A stretch of 49,101 nt of DNA from JAEYFP01 sp964566545 (GCA_964566545.1 CAZMIX010000013.1:1-49101), one strand, 5' to 3'. Counted from the first letter of the stretch, positions 15,778 to 25,059 are shown. Translations and numbers: made by a program. The notes: generated by a model from the sequence alone, not told the origin.

Positions 15778-17655
15778 ATGATACTCGATAAAATTAAGGG
15801 ACCAAATGATATCAAAAACGTTGACAGAGGGGATTATGCGGTTTTAGCGCAGGAAATCAGAGAGTTTCTTGTAAAGAAAATCAGTGTTTCGGGAGGGCAT
15901 CTCGGTTCTAATCTCGGCGCAGTGGAGCTTACGATGGCACTGCATTTGGTGACGACGCTGCCGGACGATAAAATTATATGGGATGTCGGACACCAGTCCT
16001 ATACGCATAAGCTGCTCACGGGAAGGCGTGACGGCTTCGACAAGCTGCGAAAATATGGTGGCATGAGCGGATTTCCAAAGCGCAAGGAAAGCCCTTGCGA
16101 CTGTTTTGATACCGGACATAGTTCCACGTCGATTTCGGCGGGTCTCGGACTTGTCAAGGCGCGCGATATCATGGGCGAGGATTATGGCGTTTATGCGGTG
16201 ATCGGGGACGGCGCGCTGACGGGTGGCATGGCCTATGAGGCATTAAACAACGCATCTCGTCTCGAAACAAATTATGTGATTGTTTTAAATGACAACAATA
16301 TGTCGATTGCGGAAAACGTAGGCGGCGTATCGAAATATTTGAGAAGTATCCGTACGGCGGAGGCCTATAAAAATTTTAAAATCTCTTTAGAGGACACGCT
16401 GTTAAAAATACCAAAATACGGAGATTCGGTTGTAGATACGCTGAAGCGCTACAAAAGCGGTATTAAGCAGCTTGTCGTGCCGGGCATGTTTTTTGAAGAT
16501 ATGGGGATTACTTATTTAGGTCCGGTGGACGGGCATGATATTGGGGCGCTGACGAAGATGTTTCGGGAGGCTCGAAAAATCAACAAATGTGTTCTTGTTC
16601 ATGTCATTACGAAAAAAGGCAGGGGCTACTTGCCGGCAGAGCGTCATCCGGCACGATTTCATGGGGCGGAGCCTTTTGATATTGAAACAGGTCTCCCTTC
16701 TGTAAGCCGTGCAAAGTCCAATTATACGGACGTTTTTTCAACAGTTATGACAAAGCTCGGCGCGAGGAATGAAAAGGTTGTGGCGATCACGGCGGCGATG
16801 CCGGACGGAACAGGACTTAAGCGGTTTTCTAACATGTATCCCGAACGCTTTTTTGATGTCGGGATTGCCGAACAGCATGCGGTGACGTTCGCGGCAGGGC
16901 TTGCGGCAGGCGGTCTGCGCCCGATTGTGGCGGTCTATTCTTCATTTTTGCAGCGCGCTTACGATCAAGTACTGCACGATGTTTGTATCCAGAACCTGCC
17001 GGTCATTTTTGCGATAGACAGAGCCGGTCTTGTCGGAAGTGACGGGGAGACACATCAGGGTATTTTTGATTTATCTTATTTATCTTCGATTCCGAATATG
17101 AGCATTATGGCTCCGAAAAATAAATGGGAACTTTCCGATATGATGAAATTTGCAGTCAGCTTTGAGTCACCGATTGCGATTCGCTATCCGCGTGGCGAAG
17201 CATACGACGGATTAAAGGGATTTCGTGCGCCAGTCATTTACGGAAAGAGTGAAGTCATCTACGAAGAAGAGGACATTGCTTTGTTTGCAATTGGCAGCAT
17301 GGTAAAGACGGCGGAGGCAGTCAGGAATGACTTAAAACAACGCGGTTACTCATGCAGCCTGATTAATGCACGTTTTGCAAAGCCTATCGATGAGAAGGCT
17401 GTGGAGCAGATCGCAAAGACTCACAGTCTGCTCGTGACACTCGAAGAAAACGTACAAAGCGGCGGATATGGAGAAAAAATCCGCGATTATATAGACGAAC
17501 ACAAGCCGGAAGTCAGTGTGCTGATTGTTTCCCTGCCTGACGACTATATCGAGCACGGCAATGTGGAGCTGTTAAAGCAGGAGGTAGGGATCGACACGGA
17601 CACAGTTATCAAGCGGATTATTACAGAGTATGCAGGTGTGGGCAGGAAAATATGA
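15778..17655 (+). CDS. dxs: 1-deoxy-D-xylulose-5-phosphate synthase
   Basis: Dxs makes DXP from pyruvate and glyceraldehyde-3-phosphate with thiamine diphosphate, the first step of the MEP isoprenoid pathway. The 625-residue protein has the ThDP-binding motif GDGALTGGMAYEALNNA, GHQSYTHKLLTGR near the N-terminus, the VDGHD motif, the catalytic glutamate region FDVGIAEQHAVTFAAGLA and the IDRAGLVGSDGETHQGIFD segment. It follows ispA by 16 bases and overlaps tlyA by 4, so isoprenoid precursor supply and chain elongation are encoded together. Confidence 0.97.
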   Translation: MILDKIKGPNDIKNVDRGDYAVLAQEIREFLVKKISVSGGHLGSNLGAVELTMALHLVTTLPDDKIIWDVGHQSYTHKLLTGRRDGFDKLRKYGGMSGFPKRKESPCDCFDTGHSSTSISAGLGLVKARDIMGEDYGVYAVIGDGALTGGMAYEALNNASRLETNYVIVLNDNNMSIAENVGGVSKYLRSIRTAEAYKNFKISLEDTLLKIPKYGDSVVDTLKRYKSGIKQLVVPGMFFEDMGITYLGPVDGHDIGALTKMFREARKINKCVLVHVITKKGRGYLPAERHPARFHGAEPFDIETGLPSVSRAKSNYTDVFSTVMTKLGARNEKVVAITAAMPDGTGLKRFSNMYPERFFDVGIAEQHAVTFAAGLAAGGLRPIVAVYSSFLQRAYDQVLHDVCIQNLPVIFAIDRAGLVGSDGETHQGIFDLSYLSSIPNMSIMAPKNKWELSDMMKFAVSFESPIAIRYPRGEAYDGLKGFRAPVIYGKSEVIYEEEDIALFAIGSMVKTAEAVRNDLKQRGYSCSLINARFAKPIDEKAVEQIAKTHSLLVTLEENVQSGGYGEKIRDYIDEHKPEVSVLIVSLPDDYIEHGNVELLKQEVGIDTDTVIKRIITEYAGVGRKI

Positions 17656-18482
17656 AGGAACGGTTAGATGTGATTCTTGTCAATCAAGGCTATGCAGCCT
17701 CGAGGGAGAAGGCAAAGGCGATCATTATGTCCGGCAGTGTATTTGTCAAAGGGCAGAGAGAAGATAAGGCGGGATCGGTATTTGAGGAGGAAGGGATCGA
17801 GCTGCTTGTAAAGGGTAATCCTCTCAAATATGTGAGCAGGGGTGGTCTGAAACTGGAAAAAGCGATTGCGGAGTTTCAAATTGCTCTGACGGATATGGTT
17901 TGTATGGATATCGGCGCTTCCACCGGCGGATTTACGGACTGTATGCTGCAAAATGGCGCCAAGAAGATTTATGCCATTGATGTCGGGCACGGACAGCTTG
18001 ATTGGCGGCTGCGCAATGATGAGCGGGTAGTCTGTATGGAGAAGACGAATTTCCGCTATGTGGTGAAGGAGAATATTGCCGAGGAGCCGGATTTTGCATC
18101 TGTGGATGTTTCCTTTATTTCCCTGACCAAAATATTGCCTTCCGCCTATGCGCTTTTAAAGCCCGGCGCGCGCATGGTATGTCTGATTAAGCCTCAGTTT
18201 GAGGCAGGCAGGGAAAAGGTCGGCAAAAAGGGGGTTGTCCGGGATAAGTCCATACACGAAGAGGTCATTAAAAAGATCCTTAACTTTTGCGGAGAAAACG
18301 GCTTTCTGTCTTTGGGTCTGACCTACTCGCCCATCAAGGGACCGGAGGGAAATATTGAATATCTGCTTTATATTGAAAAAAAGATCCCGGTTGAGATTGG
18401 AGGCGATAGCCGCACAAACGGCGGTGAAGAAATGGACAGCAGGGTGAAGCCGGTTGTGGAAGAGGCACACGCACAGTTATGA
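17652..18482 (+). CDS. tlyA: TlyA family rRNA (cytidine-2'-O)-methyltransferase
   Basis: TlyA-family proteins 2'-O-methylate rRNA; some members affect sensitivity to capreomycin and some are described as hemolysins, a label that should not be transferred here. The 276-residue protein has an S4 RNA-binding domain (about 1-62, ERLDVILVNQGYAASREKAK) and an FtsJ/RrmJ-type SAM-binding fold with DIGASTGG at residues 86-93, followed by YAIDVGHGQLDWRLR and SVDVSFISLTKILP. ATGA overlap with dxs (4 bases) shows tight coupling. This YqxC position before the arginine regulator and recN is conserved in Firmicutes. Confidence 0.93.
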   Translation: MKERLDVILVNQGYAASREKAKAIIMSGSVFVKGQREDKAGSVFEEEGIELLVKGNPLKYVSRGGLKLEKAIAEFQIALTDMVCMDIGASTGGFTDCMLQNGAKKIYAIDVGHGQLDWRLRNDERVVCMEKTNFRYVVKENIAEEPDFASVDVSFISLTKILPSAYALLKPGARMVCLIKPQFEAGREKVGKKGVVRDKSIHEEVIKKILNFCGENGFLSLGLTYSPIKGPEGNIEYLLYIEKKIPVEIGGDSRTNGGEEMDSRVKPVVEEAHAQL

Positions 18483-18507
18483 TCGAATGCGAAGGAGCAT
18501 AGGCGCG

Positions 18508-19371
18508 ATGAAAAATTTTTATGTAATGACAAATGTGGAAAAGGATCCGGGCTTCGAAAAGACGAAGGCAATTAAGCAGTTTTTGGAGCTGCGCGGAAAG
18601 CGCTGTCTATACGAGGGAATGGAGCGCACCTCTTTGAAGGAGGATTGCGCAAAGCATGCGAAGAGCATTCCGCCGGATACGGACTGTGTGCTTGTGCTGG
18701 GCGGCGACGGAACGCTGATTCAGGCGGCCGGCAGACTTGCCAAAAGTAAGATTCCCCTCATAGGGATTAATCTCGGAACACTCGGCTATTTAGCAGAAGT
18801 GGAAAAAGAACAGATTTTCCCGATGCTTGAGCACTTGCTTAACGGAGAGTATGAAATTGAAGAACGGATGATGTTGAGCGGCACATCTTTTATCAACGGA
18901 AAAAAAGAGGAGAGACACAGTGCGCTGAATGATATCGTGATTACGAGAAGCGGAATGCGGGGCATTGTTAGTATTCACATTTTTGTAAACGGAAAGCTGT
19001 TAAACGTTTATGAAGCGGATGGTGTGATTGTATCCACGCCGACCGGCTCGACCGCCTACAATCTATCGGCGGGTGGTCCGATCGTGGAGCCGGTCGCAAA
19101 AGTAATTCTTGTTACGCCAATCTGCCCGCATACGCTGAATACCCGAGCGATTGTGCTGTCTGCGGAGGATGATATCCGCATTGAGATCGGTCAGGGCAGG
19201 CGTCATGGACAGGATACGGCGGAGGTGTCCTTTGACGGCGGGATGGCATGCTTCCTAAACTCAGGAGAATACGTAGATATCAAAAAGGCAAAAGAAGTGA
19301 CGCGCATTATCAAAATGAGCAAAGAAAGCTTTTTGGATGTGCTTTCCAGAAAGATGTCCGAGGTTCGGTAA
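18508..19371 (+). CDS. nadK: NAD kinase
   Basis: NAD kinase phosphorylates NAD to NADP. The 287-residue protein has the GGDGT signature at residues 65-69 (LVLGGDGTLIQAAG), the conserved ALNDIVITR motif and the SVPTG-like segment VIVSTPTGSTAYNLSAGGP. The frame is open back to 18454 in the end of tlyA, but GAAGGAG lies at the right distance before ATG 18508, and the family N-terminus fits there. The stop codon shares a base with the argR start (TAATG). nadK between tlyA and argR is typical for Clostridia; B. subtilis lacks it there. Confidence 0.95.
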   Translation: MKNFYVMTNVEKDPGFEKTKAIKQFLELRGKRCLYEGMERTSLKEDCAKHAKSIPPDTDCVLVLGGDGTLIQAAGRLAKSKIPLIGINLGTLGYLAEVEKEQIFPMLEHLLNGEYEIEERMMLSGTSFINGKKEERHSALNDIVITRSGMRGIVSIHIFVNGKLLNVYEADGVIVSTPTGSTAYNLSAGGPIVEPVAKVILVTPICPHTLNTRAIVLSAEDDIRIEIGQGRRHGQDTAEVSFDGGMACFLNSGEYVDIKKAKEVTRIIKMSKESFLDVLSRKMSEVR

Positions 19372-19820
19372 TGAAAAATGGCAGACATAAAAAAATAATA
19401 GAAATTATCAAGGACGGCATTGTGGAGACACAGGAGGAGCTTGCGGAACGGCTGAATCAAGAAGGCTTCCAGGTGACACAGGCAACGGTATCGCGTGATA
19501 TTAAGCAGCTGAACCTTGTCAAAATTCCGGCGGATGGCGGCGGGCAGCGGTATGCGCTACATGCCGGGGAAAAGCAGGATTTGAATGAAAAATTTGTACG
19601 CGTATTGAGGGACGGTTTTATTTCGATGGACATGGCACAAAATATTCTTGTGATCAAGACGGTTTCGGGCATGGCGATGGCCGTCGCTGCGGCTTTAGAT
19701 GCACTTCATTTTTCTCAAATGGTCGGATGTATCGCAGGGGATGATACGATCATGTGTGCTATCAGGAGCGTGGAGGATACGTACACGATGATGGACAATC
19801 TGCGTACGATGCTTGGATAA
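19371..19820 (+). CDS. argR: Arginine repressor ArgR/AhrC
   Basis: ArgR is the arginine-dependent hexameric regulator of arginine metabolism. The 149-residue protein has an N-terminal winged helix (VTQATVSRDIKQLNLVKIP, Ser41-Arg42) and a C-terminal oligomerisation and arginine-binding domain with the conserved GDDT at 123-126. The start is the ATG overlapping the nadK stop by one base; the frame is open further upstream but that region is nadK. No ARG box was identified in the window, so its targets lie elsewhere. Confidence 0.95.
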   Translation: MKNGRHKKIIEIIKDGIVETQEELAERLNQEGFQVTQATVSRDIKQLNLVKIPADGGGQRYALHAGEKQDLNEKFVRVLRDGFISMDMAQNILVIKTVSGMAMAVAAALDALHFSQMVGCIAGDDTIMCAIRSVEDTYTMMDNLRTMLG

Positions 19821-19850
19821 AGGAAAACAGGGAAATAAGGTGGATAACAA

Positions 19851-21536
19851 ATGCTGACAAATCTTCATGTAAAAAATATAGCATTAATTGACGAGGTTGA
19901 GATTGATTTTTCAAAAGGGCTGAATATTCTGACGGGAGAAACCGGAGCCGGAAAGTCAATTATTATCGATGCGGTAAATTTTGTTCTTGGAAAGCGGATG
20001 CCAAAGGATGTTGTCCGGGAGGATGCCGAATATGCTTTGTGTGAATTGATTTTTGAGACCGAAAATAAAGAACAGGAAGCGAAGCTGCAGGAGATGGATA
20101 TTCCCGCCGAAGACGGGCAGATCATTATGCAGCGAAAAATCATAAATGGCAGAGGGGTCTGTAAGGTAAACGGGGAAACGGTATCGGTTGCTTTGCTGAA
20201 GGAGCTTTCGGGAATGCTGATTGACATTCACGGACAGCACGAGCACCAGTCCCTTTTATATAAGAAAAAGCATCAGGAAATACTGGATGGATATTGCGGA
20301 GAGGAGTTTCGACAGCTTATTACCCGTATTGCGGAGGAATATCAGCTTTATCTGGCGGCGCGGACAGAGCTTCTTAAGGCCGAGCAGGCGGACACAAATA
20401 GAGAAAAGGAAATGGCGCTTGCACAGTTTGAGACGGAGGAAATCAAAAGCGCATCGTTGGTTATTGATGAGGACGAGCGATTGGAACAGGATTACCGTAA
20501 AATGTCCAATGCGAAAAAAATTGCTGAAGCGATTGCGGGCGTACACCAGTATACAGGCTATGAGACGGAAAATGGAGCGGGATCGGCAATCGGACGTGCA
20601 TTTGGCATGTTAAAATTCGCAGCTGCCTACGATGGGGAAATGAGTGGTCTATTAGAGCAGATTACGGATATCGACAGTCTGTTGAATGATTTCAACAGAG
20701 CCGTCGCCGATTATGAGGACAGCTTAAGTTTTGGTGAAGAGGAATACGCGCAGACGGAGGAACGTTTGAACGTGCTTAACCGCTTAAAGAGTAAATATGG
20801 GAATACAATTGCGGACATGCTTGCATACTGCGAAAAGCAGGAGAAAGAGCTTGAAAGATATCAAAATTATGAGGAATATATCGCCGGTTTAGAGAAGGAG
20901 ACGAAACGTCTGGAAAAAAAATTACTGCAGTTGTGTGCGGAAGCCTCAAAGGTCAGAAGAGCACAGGCACTGCTGTTGGCAAAGGACATTCAGTCGGCAC
21001 TGATCGATTTGAACTTTTTGGATGCGAGATTTGAAATTGACGTAGAATCGACGGAAGAAAAGCCGGGATCTGACGGATATGACGAGGTGGAATTTTTAAT
21101 TAGCACGAATCCGGGTGAAAAGGTAAAGCCTCTGATTCAAGTTGCTTCCGGCGGCGAGCTTTCAAGAATTATGCTCGCTCTAAAGGCGGTGCTTGCAAGC
21201 CGCGATCAGATCGGTACGCTGATTTTTGATGAAATTGATACGGGGATCAGCGGACGTACGGCACAAAAGGTGTCCGAAAAAATGTCATTGCTTGCCGGCA
21301 ATCATCAGGTTATTTGTGTGACGCATCTTCCACAGATTGCGGCAATGGCAGATACACATTTTGAAATCAGCAAAAACGTATCGGACGGAAGAACAGTTAC
21401 GATGGTGAAGCGTTTGTCGGAATCCGAATCCGAAAAAGAGCTTGCGAGAATGCTTGGCGGCGTACAAATCACCGACACAGTGTTAGAGAATGCAAAAGAA
21501 ATGAAAAAGCTGGCAAAGAAAACAAAGATAACCTGA
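19851..21536 (+). CDS. recN: DNA repair protein RecN
   Basis: RecN is an SMC-like ATPase that acts early at DNA double-strand breaks. The 561-residue protein has an N-terminal Walker A motif GETGAGKS at 29-36, long coiled-coil segments in the middle, and a C-terminal ABC signature ASGGELSRIMLALK followed by the Walker B region TLIFDEIDTGISG and the H-loop VTHLPQIAAMAD. The length matches the family. It ends the operon that begins at the asp23 gene; a terminator follows. Confidence 0.97.
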   Translation: MLTNLHVKNIALIDEVEIDFSKGLNILTGETGAGKSIIIDAVNFVLGKRMPKDVVREDAEYALCELIFETENKEQEAKLQEMDIPAEDGQIIMQRKIINGRGVCKVNGETVSVALLKELSGMLIDIHGQHEHQSLLYKKKHQEILDGYCGEEFRQLITRIAEEYQLYLAARTELLKAEQADTNREKEMALAQFETEEIKSASLVIDEDERLEQDYRKMSNAKKIAEAIAGVHQYTGYETENGAGSAIGRAFGMLKFAAAYDGEMSGLLEQITDIDSLLNDFNRAVADYEDSLSFGEEEYAQTEERLNVLNRLKSKYGNTIADMLAYCEKQEKELERYQNYEEYIAGLEKETKRLEKKLLQLCAEASKVRRAQALLLAKDIQSALIDLNFLDARFEIDVESTEEKPGSDGYDEVEFLISTNPGEKVKPLIQVASGGELSRIMLALKAVLASRDQIGTLIFDEIDTGISGRTAQKVSEKMSLLAGNHQVICVTHLPQIAAMADTHFEISKNVSDGRTVTMVKRLSESESEKELARMLGGVQITDTVLENAKEMKKLAKKTKIT

Positions 21537-21556
21537 TTGAAAGTGAAAAAATATCA

Positions 21557-21563
21557 CATACTA
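21557..21563 (+). promoter_or_regulatory. Candidate forespore (SigF/SigG) promoter for spoIVB
   Basis: CATACTA at 21557-21563 matches the -10 pattern of forespore sigma factors (CATnnTA). A TGATTGA stretch at 21534-21540 lies at -35 distance but is only a partial match. In B. subtilis spoIVB is transcribed by SigF and SigG. The predicted start would fall in the left arm of the recN terminator. Confidence 0.4.
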
Positions 21564-21565
21564 AA

Positions 21566-21601
21566 ACGAGAGAACCAATGTTAAGGTTCTTTCGTTTTTT
21601 T
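21566..21601 (+). terminator. Rho-independent terminator after recN
   Basis: An 11-bp stem pairs 21566-21576 with 21585-21595 (one G-T pair, 8-base loop), followed by a T-run to 21601. A further perfect 9-bp repeat, ATCACATAC (21553-21561) and GTATGTGAT (21607-21615), flanks it; the right copy lies just before the spoIVB start. Confidence 0.85.
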
Positions 21602-21618
21602 GAAAGGTATGTGATCTG

Positions 21619-22911
21619 ATGAATAAAAAGCGAAGAATATACCGGACAGTTTTAATCGCTGTCTGCGGAATATTGTTGATATCAGGACTAATCTATTATT
21701 ATATCGATACAAAAAACAGAATCCCGGATGAAATTAAAATTGTAAAAGGCAGGGACCAGCGGCTCAGCTTGTCGGTGCCCGCTTCCGGTGAGATTTTGCC
21801 CGTGGGAAATTTTGGGGAAGAATCGATGCAAAGATCGATACCCGTTTTCCTGAATCGGCCGGTAACATTTCACAGCTCCGCAACTGGCAGATATACGCTC
21901 GAATGCCGCCTGTTCGGCATGATTCCATTAAAAAGTGTCAATTTAGATGTGGTCGAGGAATGCCTGTTAACACCGATTGGTATGCCGATTGGAATTTATG
22001 TAAAGGCAGACGGTATCCTTGTGCTGGAAACCGGTGCTGTGAAAGGCGCGGACGGGATGAATTATGAGCCGGCTTCTGAAATCCTGCAAAGCGGGGATTA
22101 TATCAAGGCGGTAAACGGTGCGGAAATCCAAAATAAAAGAGAATTGATTGAAGCTGTAAAAAATTGTGACGGTCAGATGTTGATTTTAAAAATACGTCGG
22201 GCGGAGCAGGAGCTGGAAGTAAAGGTAATGCCGGTCATGAGCTCCGCCCAGGAATATAAAATCGGCGTCTGGGTTCGGGACAATGTACAGGGAATCGGTA
22301 CGCTGACCTACATTGACGAAAATCTGGAATTTGGTGCGCTCGGTCACGGAATCAATGATATCGATACGGCAGAGCTGTTGAAGCTAGGTAGCGGAACGCT
22401 GTATCATACGGACATTATTTCGATCATTAAAGGAGAAAGCGGCTCTCCGGGTGAGCTGATGGGTATTATCGATTATCTTCCGGAAAATGAAATCGGTACG
22501 ATCACACGGAATACGGAACATGGAATTTTTGGAGAAGGAAACGAAACGCTTTTAGAGGCAGCCTCCATGAGCAGCTATCCGATTGCGATGAAACAAGAGC
22601 TCGTACTTGGTGCAGCTCAGATCTTGTGCTGCATCAGCGGACAGGCGGAGCTGTACGACGTTGAAATTACAAAAATAAATATAAATTCTGAAGGTGAGAA
22701 TGTGAACCGCGGGATTGTACTCAAGGTAACCGACGAGCGTTTACTTGAGCTGACCGGCGGTATCGTACAGGGTATGAGCGGGTCTCCAATCCTGCAAAAT
22801 GGTAAAATTGCAGGCGCCGTCACCCATGTATTTGTGCAGGATGCCACAAAAGGATTTGGTATCTTTATCGAAGAAATGCTGGCAGACCCAGAAGATACAT
22901 TTGCTCAATAA
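21619..22911 (+). CDS. spoIVB: SpoIVB serine peptidase
   Basis: SpoIVB is secreted from the forespore and triggers activation of SigK, or in species without that relay has another late signalling role. The 430-residue protein has one N-terminal membrane segment (VLIAVCGILLISGLIYYYI), a PDZ domain around residues 110-200 (SGDYIKAVNGAEIQNKRELI), and a C-terminal S55 peptidase domain with His243 (GALGHGINDID) and the nucleophile Ser387 (GMSGSPILQNGKIAGAVTHV). ATG 21619 is the first start after a weak GAAAGG site that lies in an inverted repeat. In B. subtilis spo0A follows directly; here it is 5 kb away. Confidence 0.95.
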   Translation: MNKKRRIYRTVLIAVCGILLISGLIYYYIDTKNRIPDEIKIVKGRDQRLSLSVPASGEILPVGNFGEESMQRSIPVFLNRPVTFHSSATGRYTLECRLFGMIPLKSVNLDVVEECLLTPIGMPIGIYVKADGILVLETGAVKGADGMNYEPASEILQSGDYIKAVNGAEIQNKRELIEAVKNCDGQMLILKIRRAEQELEVKVMPVMSSAQEYKIGVWVRDNVQGIGTLTYIDENLEFGALGHGINDIDTAELLKLGSGTLYHTDIISIIKGESGSPGELMGIIDYLPENEIGTITRNTEHGIFGEGNETLLEAASMSSYPIAMKQELVLGAAQILCCISGQAELYDVEITKININSEGENVNRGIVLKVTDERLLELTGGIVQGMSGSPILQNGKIAGAVTHVFVQDATKGFGIFIEEMLADPEDTFAQ

Positions 22912-22929
22912 ATTTGAAGGAAATCCTTC

Positions 22930-22958
22930 TTGCACAAACCTCCTATCGACCGTATAAT
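22930..22958 (+). promoter_or_regulatory. SigA-type promoter for the 5'-nucleotidase gene
   Basis: TTGCAC (22930-22935) and TATAAT (22953-22958) with a 17-base spacer, about 70 bases before the start codon. A hairpin GATGCC/GGCATC (22969-22974 with 22991-22996) lies in the leader. Confidence 0.65.
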
Positions 22959-23031
22959 AACAGTAACGGATGCCACTGCTGCATGCCGGCGGCATCAAAG
23001 CGGCAGCGGCGCGACAGGGAGGAATTGTGAG

Positions 23032-24981
23032 ATGAAGGGTTTGATACGAAGAAAAAGAATATTAGAGGCATTGCTTGTTTTTTTTATGGCGGCGGGACTG
23101 TTGCTTGGACTGCGGATGTCCATTTTAGCGCAGGAAGCACAAGCTGCGAAACAGGTGGAAATGGTGTTTACCCACGACCTTCATTCCTATCTGCAAAGCT
23201 ACGAGTCCGAGCGGAGCGGCGAGATCGGCAGTATCGGCGGGCTGGCACGGTTAAAGACGCTACTTGATGAAAAGCGGGAGAATAATTCCGATCTGCTTGT
23301 ATTGGATGCGGGAGATATCGCGATGGGTACGCTGTTTCAGACGTTGTTTGAATCGGAGGCGATCGAACTTCGGATGCTCGGCAAGCTTGGCTTTGATGCG
23401 ACGACGTTTGGCAATCATGATTTTGATTATGGCTCAAAGGCTCTTGCGAATATGTTGCTAAGCGCCTCTAGAAAATCAGAAACGCTGCCGTCTTTCGTTG
23501 TCTGCAACATAGACTGGTCGAGCGAAAGTGAGGGGAGCAGAGCGATTTACGAAGCTGTCAAGACATGTAATCTGCAGGAATATATCATGCTTGAGAAGGG
23601 CAATGTCCGCATTGCCGTCACCGGCGTTTTTGGCAAGGACGCTTTGGAATGCGCACCGACCTGTGAACTGACCGTGTTGGATCCGATCGAAAGTGTGAAA
23701 AATACCGTAGAGAAAATAAAGGCTGATGAGGACGTGGATATGATCGTCTGTGTGTCCCACAGCGGCACGTGGATTGATCCGGAGAAATCGGAGGATGAGC
23801 TGCTGGCAAAAGCAGTACCCGATTTGGATGTAATCGTGAGCGGACATACGCATACAAGGCTTGAGGAGCCAATTGTATGGGGCGATACTTACATAGTGAG
23901 CTGCGGCTGCTACGGAGCCGATACCGGTTTTTGTCATCTTAAGCAGCGCGGAGACGGTCGCTGGAAGATGGATCGCTATGAGCTTATTCCGATGACGGAT
24001 GAGATTGCGGAAGATGCCGAAATCGCATCCGAAATTGCAGCTTTTGCGGATAAAATTGACGAAGCATACTTGAATGATTATCATTTTAGCGTTGATCAAG
24101 TTCTGGCGGTGAATGAAATTTCGTTTGAAACCGTGGAAGCGTTGGGTGATTATCATACGGAGCACCGGTTAGGAGATCTCATGTCCGATGCGTACCGGTA
24201 TGCGGCCAATCTGACACCGGGTGCAACAGAGCGCCCGTTTGATGTTGCTGTCGTGCCGTCGGGCACCGTGCGGGGTACCTATTTAAAAGGAGAGGTAACA
24301 GTAAGCGACGTATTTGAATCCTTCTCTCTTGGAAGTGGTGCGGACGGAAGCGTAGGCTATCCGTTGATCAGTGTCTACTTAACCGGCGAGGAACTAAGAA
24401 ATGCGGCTGAAGTGGATGCGTCCGTATCCGATTTTATGACGACGGCCAGACTTTATATGAGCGGCCTTTCTTTCAGTTACAATCCACATAGAATGCTGCT
24501 GAATAAGGTTTCGGATATCTGGCTGACTCCGGGATTGACGGATGATTCCCGCACAGAGCTTGCAGATGACCAATTATATCGAGTCGTGACGGATTTATAC
24601 AGCGGCAGAATGCTCGGCGCGGTGACGAAGCTGTCTAAGGGACTGCTTTCGATCGTTCCGAAGGACGAAAAAGGACAGCCGATCGAAACGTTTGAGGATG
24701 CGATCATTCATGATGCGGACGGAGCGGAGCTAAAGGGCTGGGTCGCCATTGCGGATTACATGGCTTCTTTTCAAAAAAATGAGGAGGGAATCAGCGAAAT
24801 TCCGGCTTATTATGCCTCCTATCATGACAGAAAGGTTGTGGAGGAATCCAAAAGCCCGGCAGATCTTCTCAAAAATCCAAATCGGTTCTTTGCGGGCGTA
24901 TGTGCGATCATCTTCGCCATCATTATACTTGTTTCGTTACTTATTAAATTCATTAAGAGAAGGAAAAATCGTAAAAAATAA
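23032..24981 (+). CDS. Membrane-anchored 5'-nucleotidase / UDP-sugar hydrolase family protein
   Basis: Predicted surface metallophosphoesterase that hydrolyses nucleotides, releasing nucleosides and phosphate outside the cell. The 649-residue protein has an N-terminal signal segment (about 10-33), a calcineurin-like metal site with Asp49 and His51 (FTHDLHSYL), Asp95 (VLDAGD), Asn128-His129 (FGNHDFDYG), VSHSGTW and SGHTHTRLE, then the family C-terminal substrate-binding domain (GDLMSDAYRYAA, VAVVPSGTVRG). It ends with a membrane helix (FFAGVCAIIFAIIILVSLLI) and a basic tail, so it is probably anchored at both or the C-terminal end rather than by an LPXTG motif. The usual TNDxHG motif reads THDLHS here. 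GGGAGGAATT supports ATG 23032. Confidence 0.85.
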   Translation: MKGLIRRKRILEALLVFFMAAGLLLGLRMSILAQEAQAAKQVEMVFTHDLHSYLQSYESERSGEIGSIGGLARLKTLLDEKRENNSDLLVLDAGDIAMGTLFQTLFESEAIELRMLGKLGFDATTFGNHDFDYGSKALANMLLSASRKSETLPSFVVCNIDWSSESEGSRAIYEAVKTCNLQEYIMLEKGNVRIAVTGVFGKDALECAPTCELTVLDPIESVKNTVEKIKADEDVDMIVCVSHSGTWIDPEKSEDELLAKAVPDLDVIVSGHTHTRLEEPIVWGDTYIVSCGCYGADTGFCHLKQRGDGRWKMDRYELIPMTDEIAEDAEIASEIAAFADKIDEAYLNDYHFSVDQVLAVNEISFETVEALGDYHTEHRLGDLMSDAYRYAANLTPGATERPFDVAVVPSGTVRGTYLKGEVTVSDVFESFSLGSGADGSVGYPLISVYLTGEELRNAAEVDASVSDFMTTARLYMSGLSFSYNPHRMLLNKVSDIWLTPGLTDDSRTELADDQLYRVVTDLYSGRMLGAVTKLSKGLLSIVPKDEKGQPIETFEDAIIHDADGAELKGWVAIADYMASFQKNEEGISEIPAYYASYHDRKVVEESKSPADLLKNPNRFFAGVCAIIFAIIILVSLLIKFIKRRKNRKK

Positions 24982-25031
24982 TAGAATTGTGAAAAAAATA
25001 GTAAACAAGAGCGAAAATGTATTTTTGTCCT

Positions 25032-25059
25032 TTGTTTTCCTCCTCCTTTATGCTATAAT
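25032..25059 (+). promoter_or_regulatory. SigA-type promoter for the 25133 gene
   Basis: TTGTTT (25032-25037) and TATAAT (25054-25059) with a 16-base spacer and an extended TG at 25051-25052, 74 bases before the start codon. Confidence 0.65.

Noticed and set aside
17652..18482. Hemolysin annotation for the tlyA-family gene
   Set aside because: The S4 plus FtsJ-type methyltransferase architecture indicates rRNA modification. The hemolysin name is historical and not supported by anything in this sequence.
22969..22996. Riboswitch in the 5'-nucleotidase leader
   Set aside because: Only short alternative hairpins (GATGCC/GGCATC and ATGCC/GGCAT) are present, without a recognisable aptamer.
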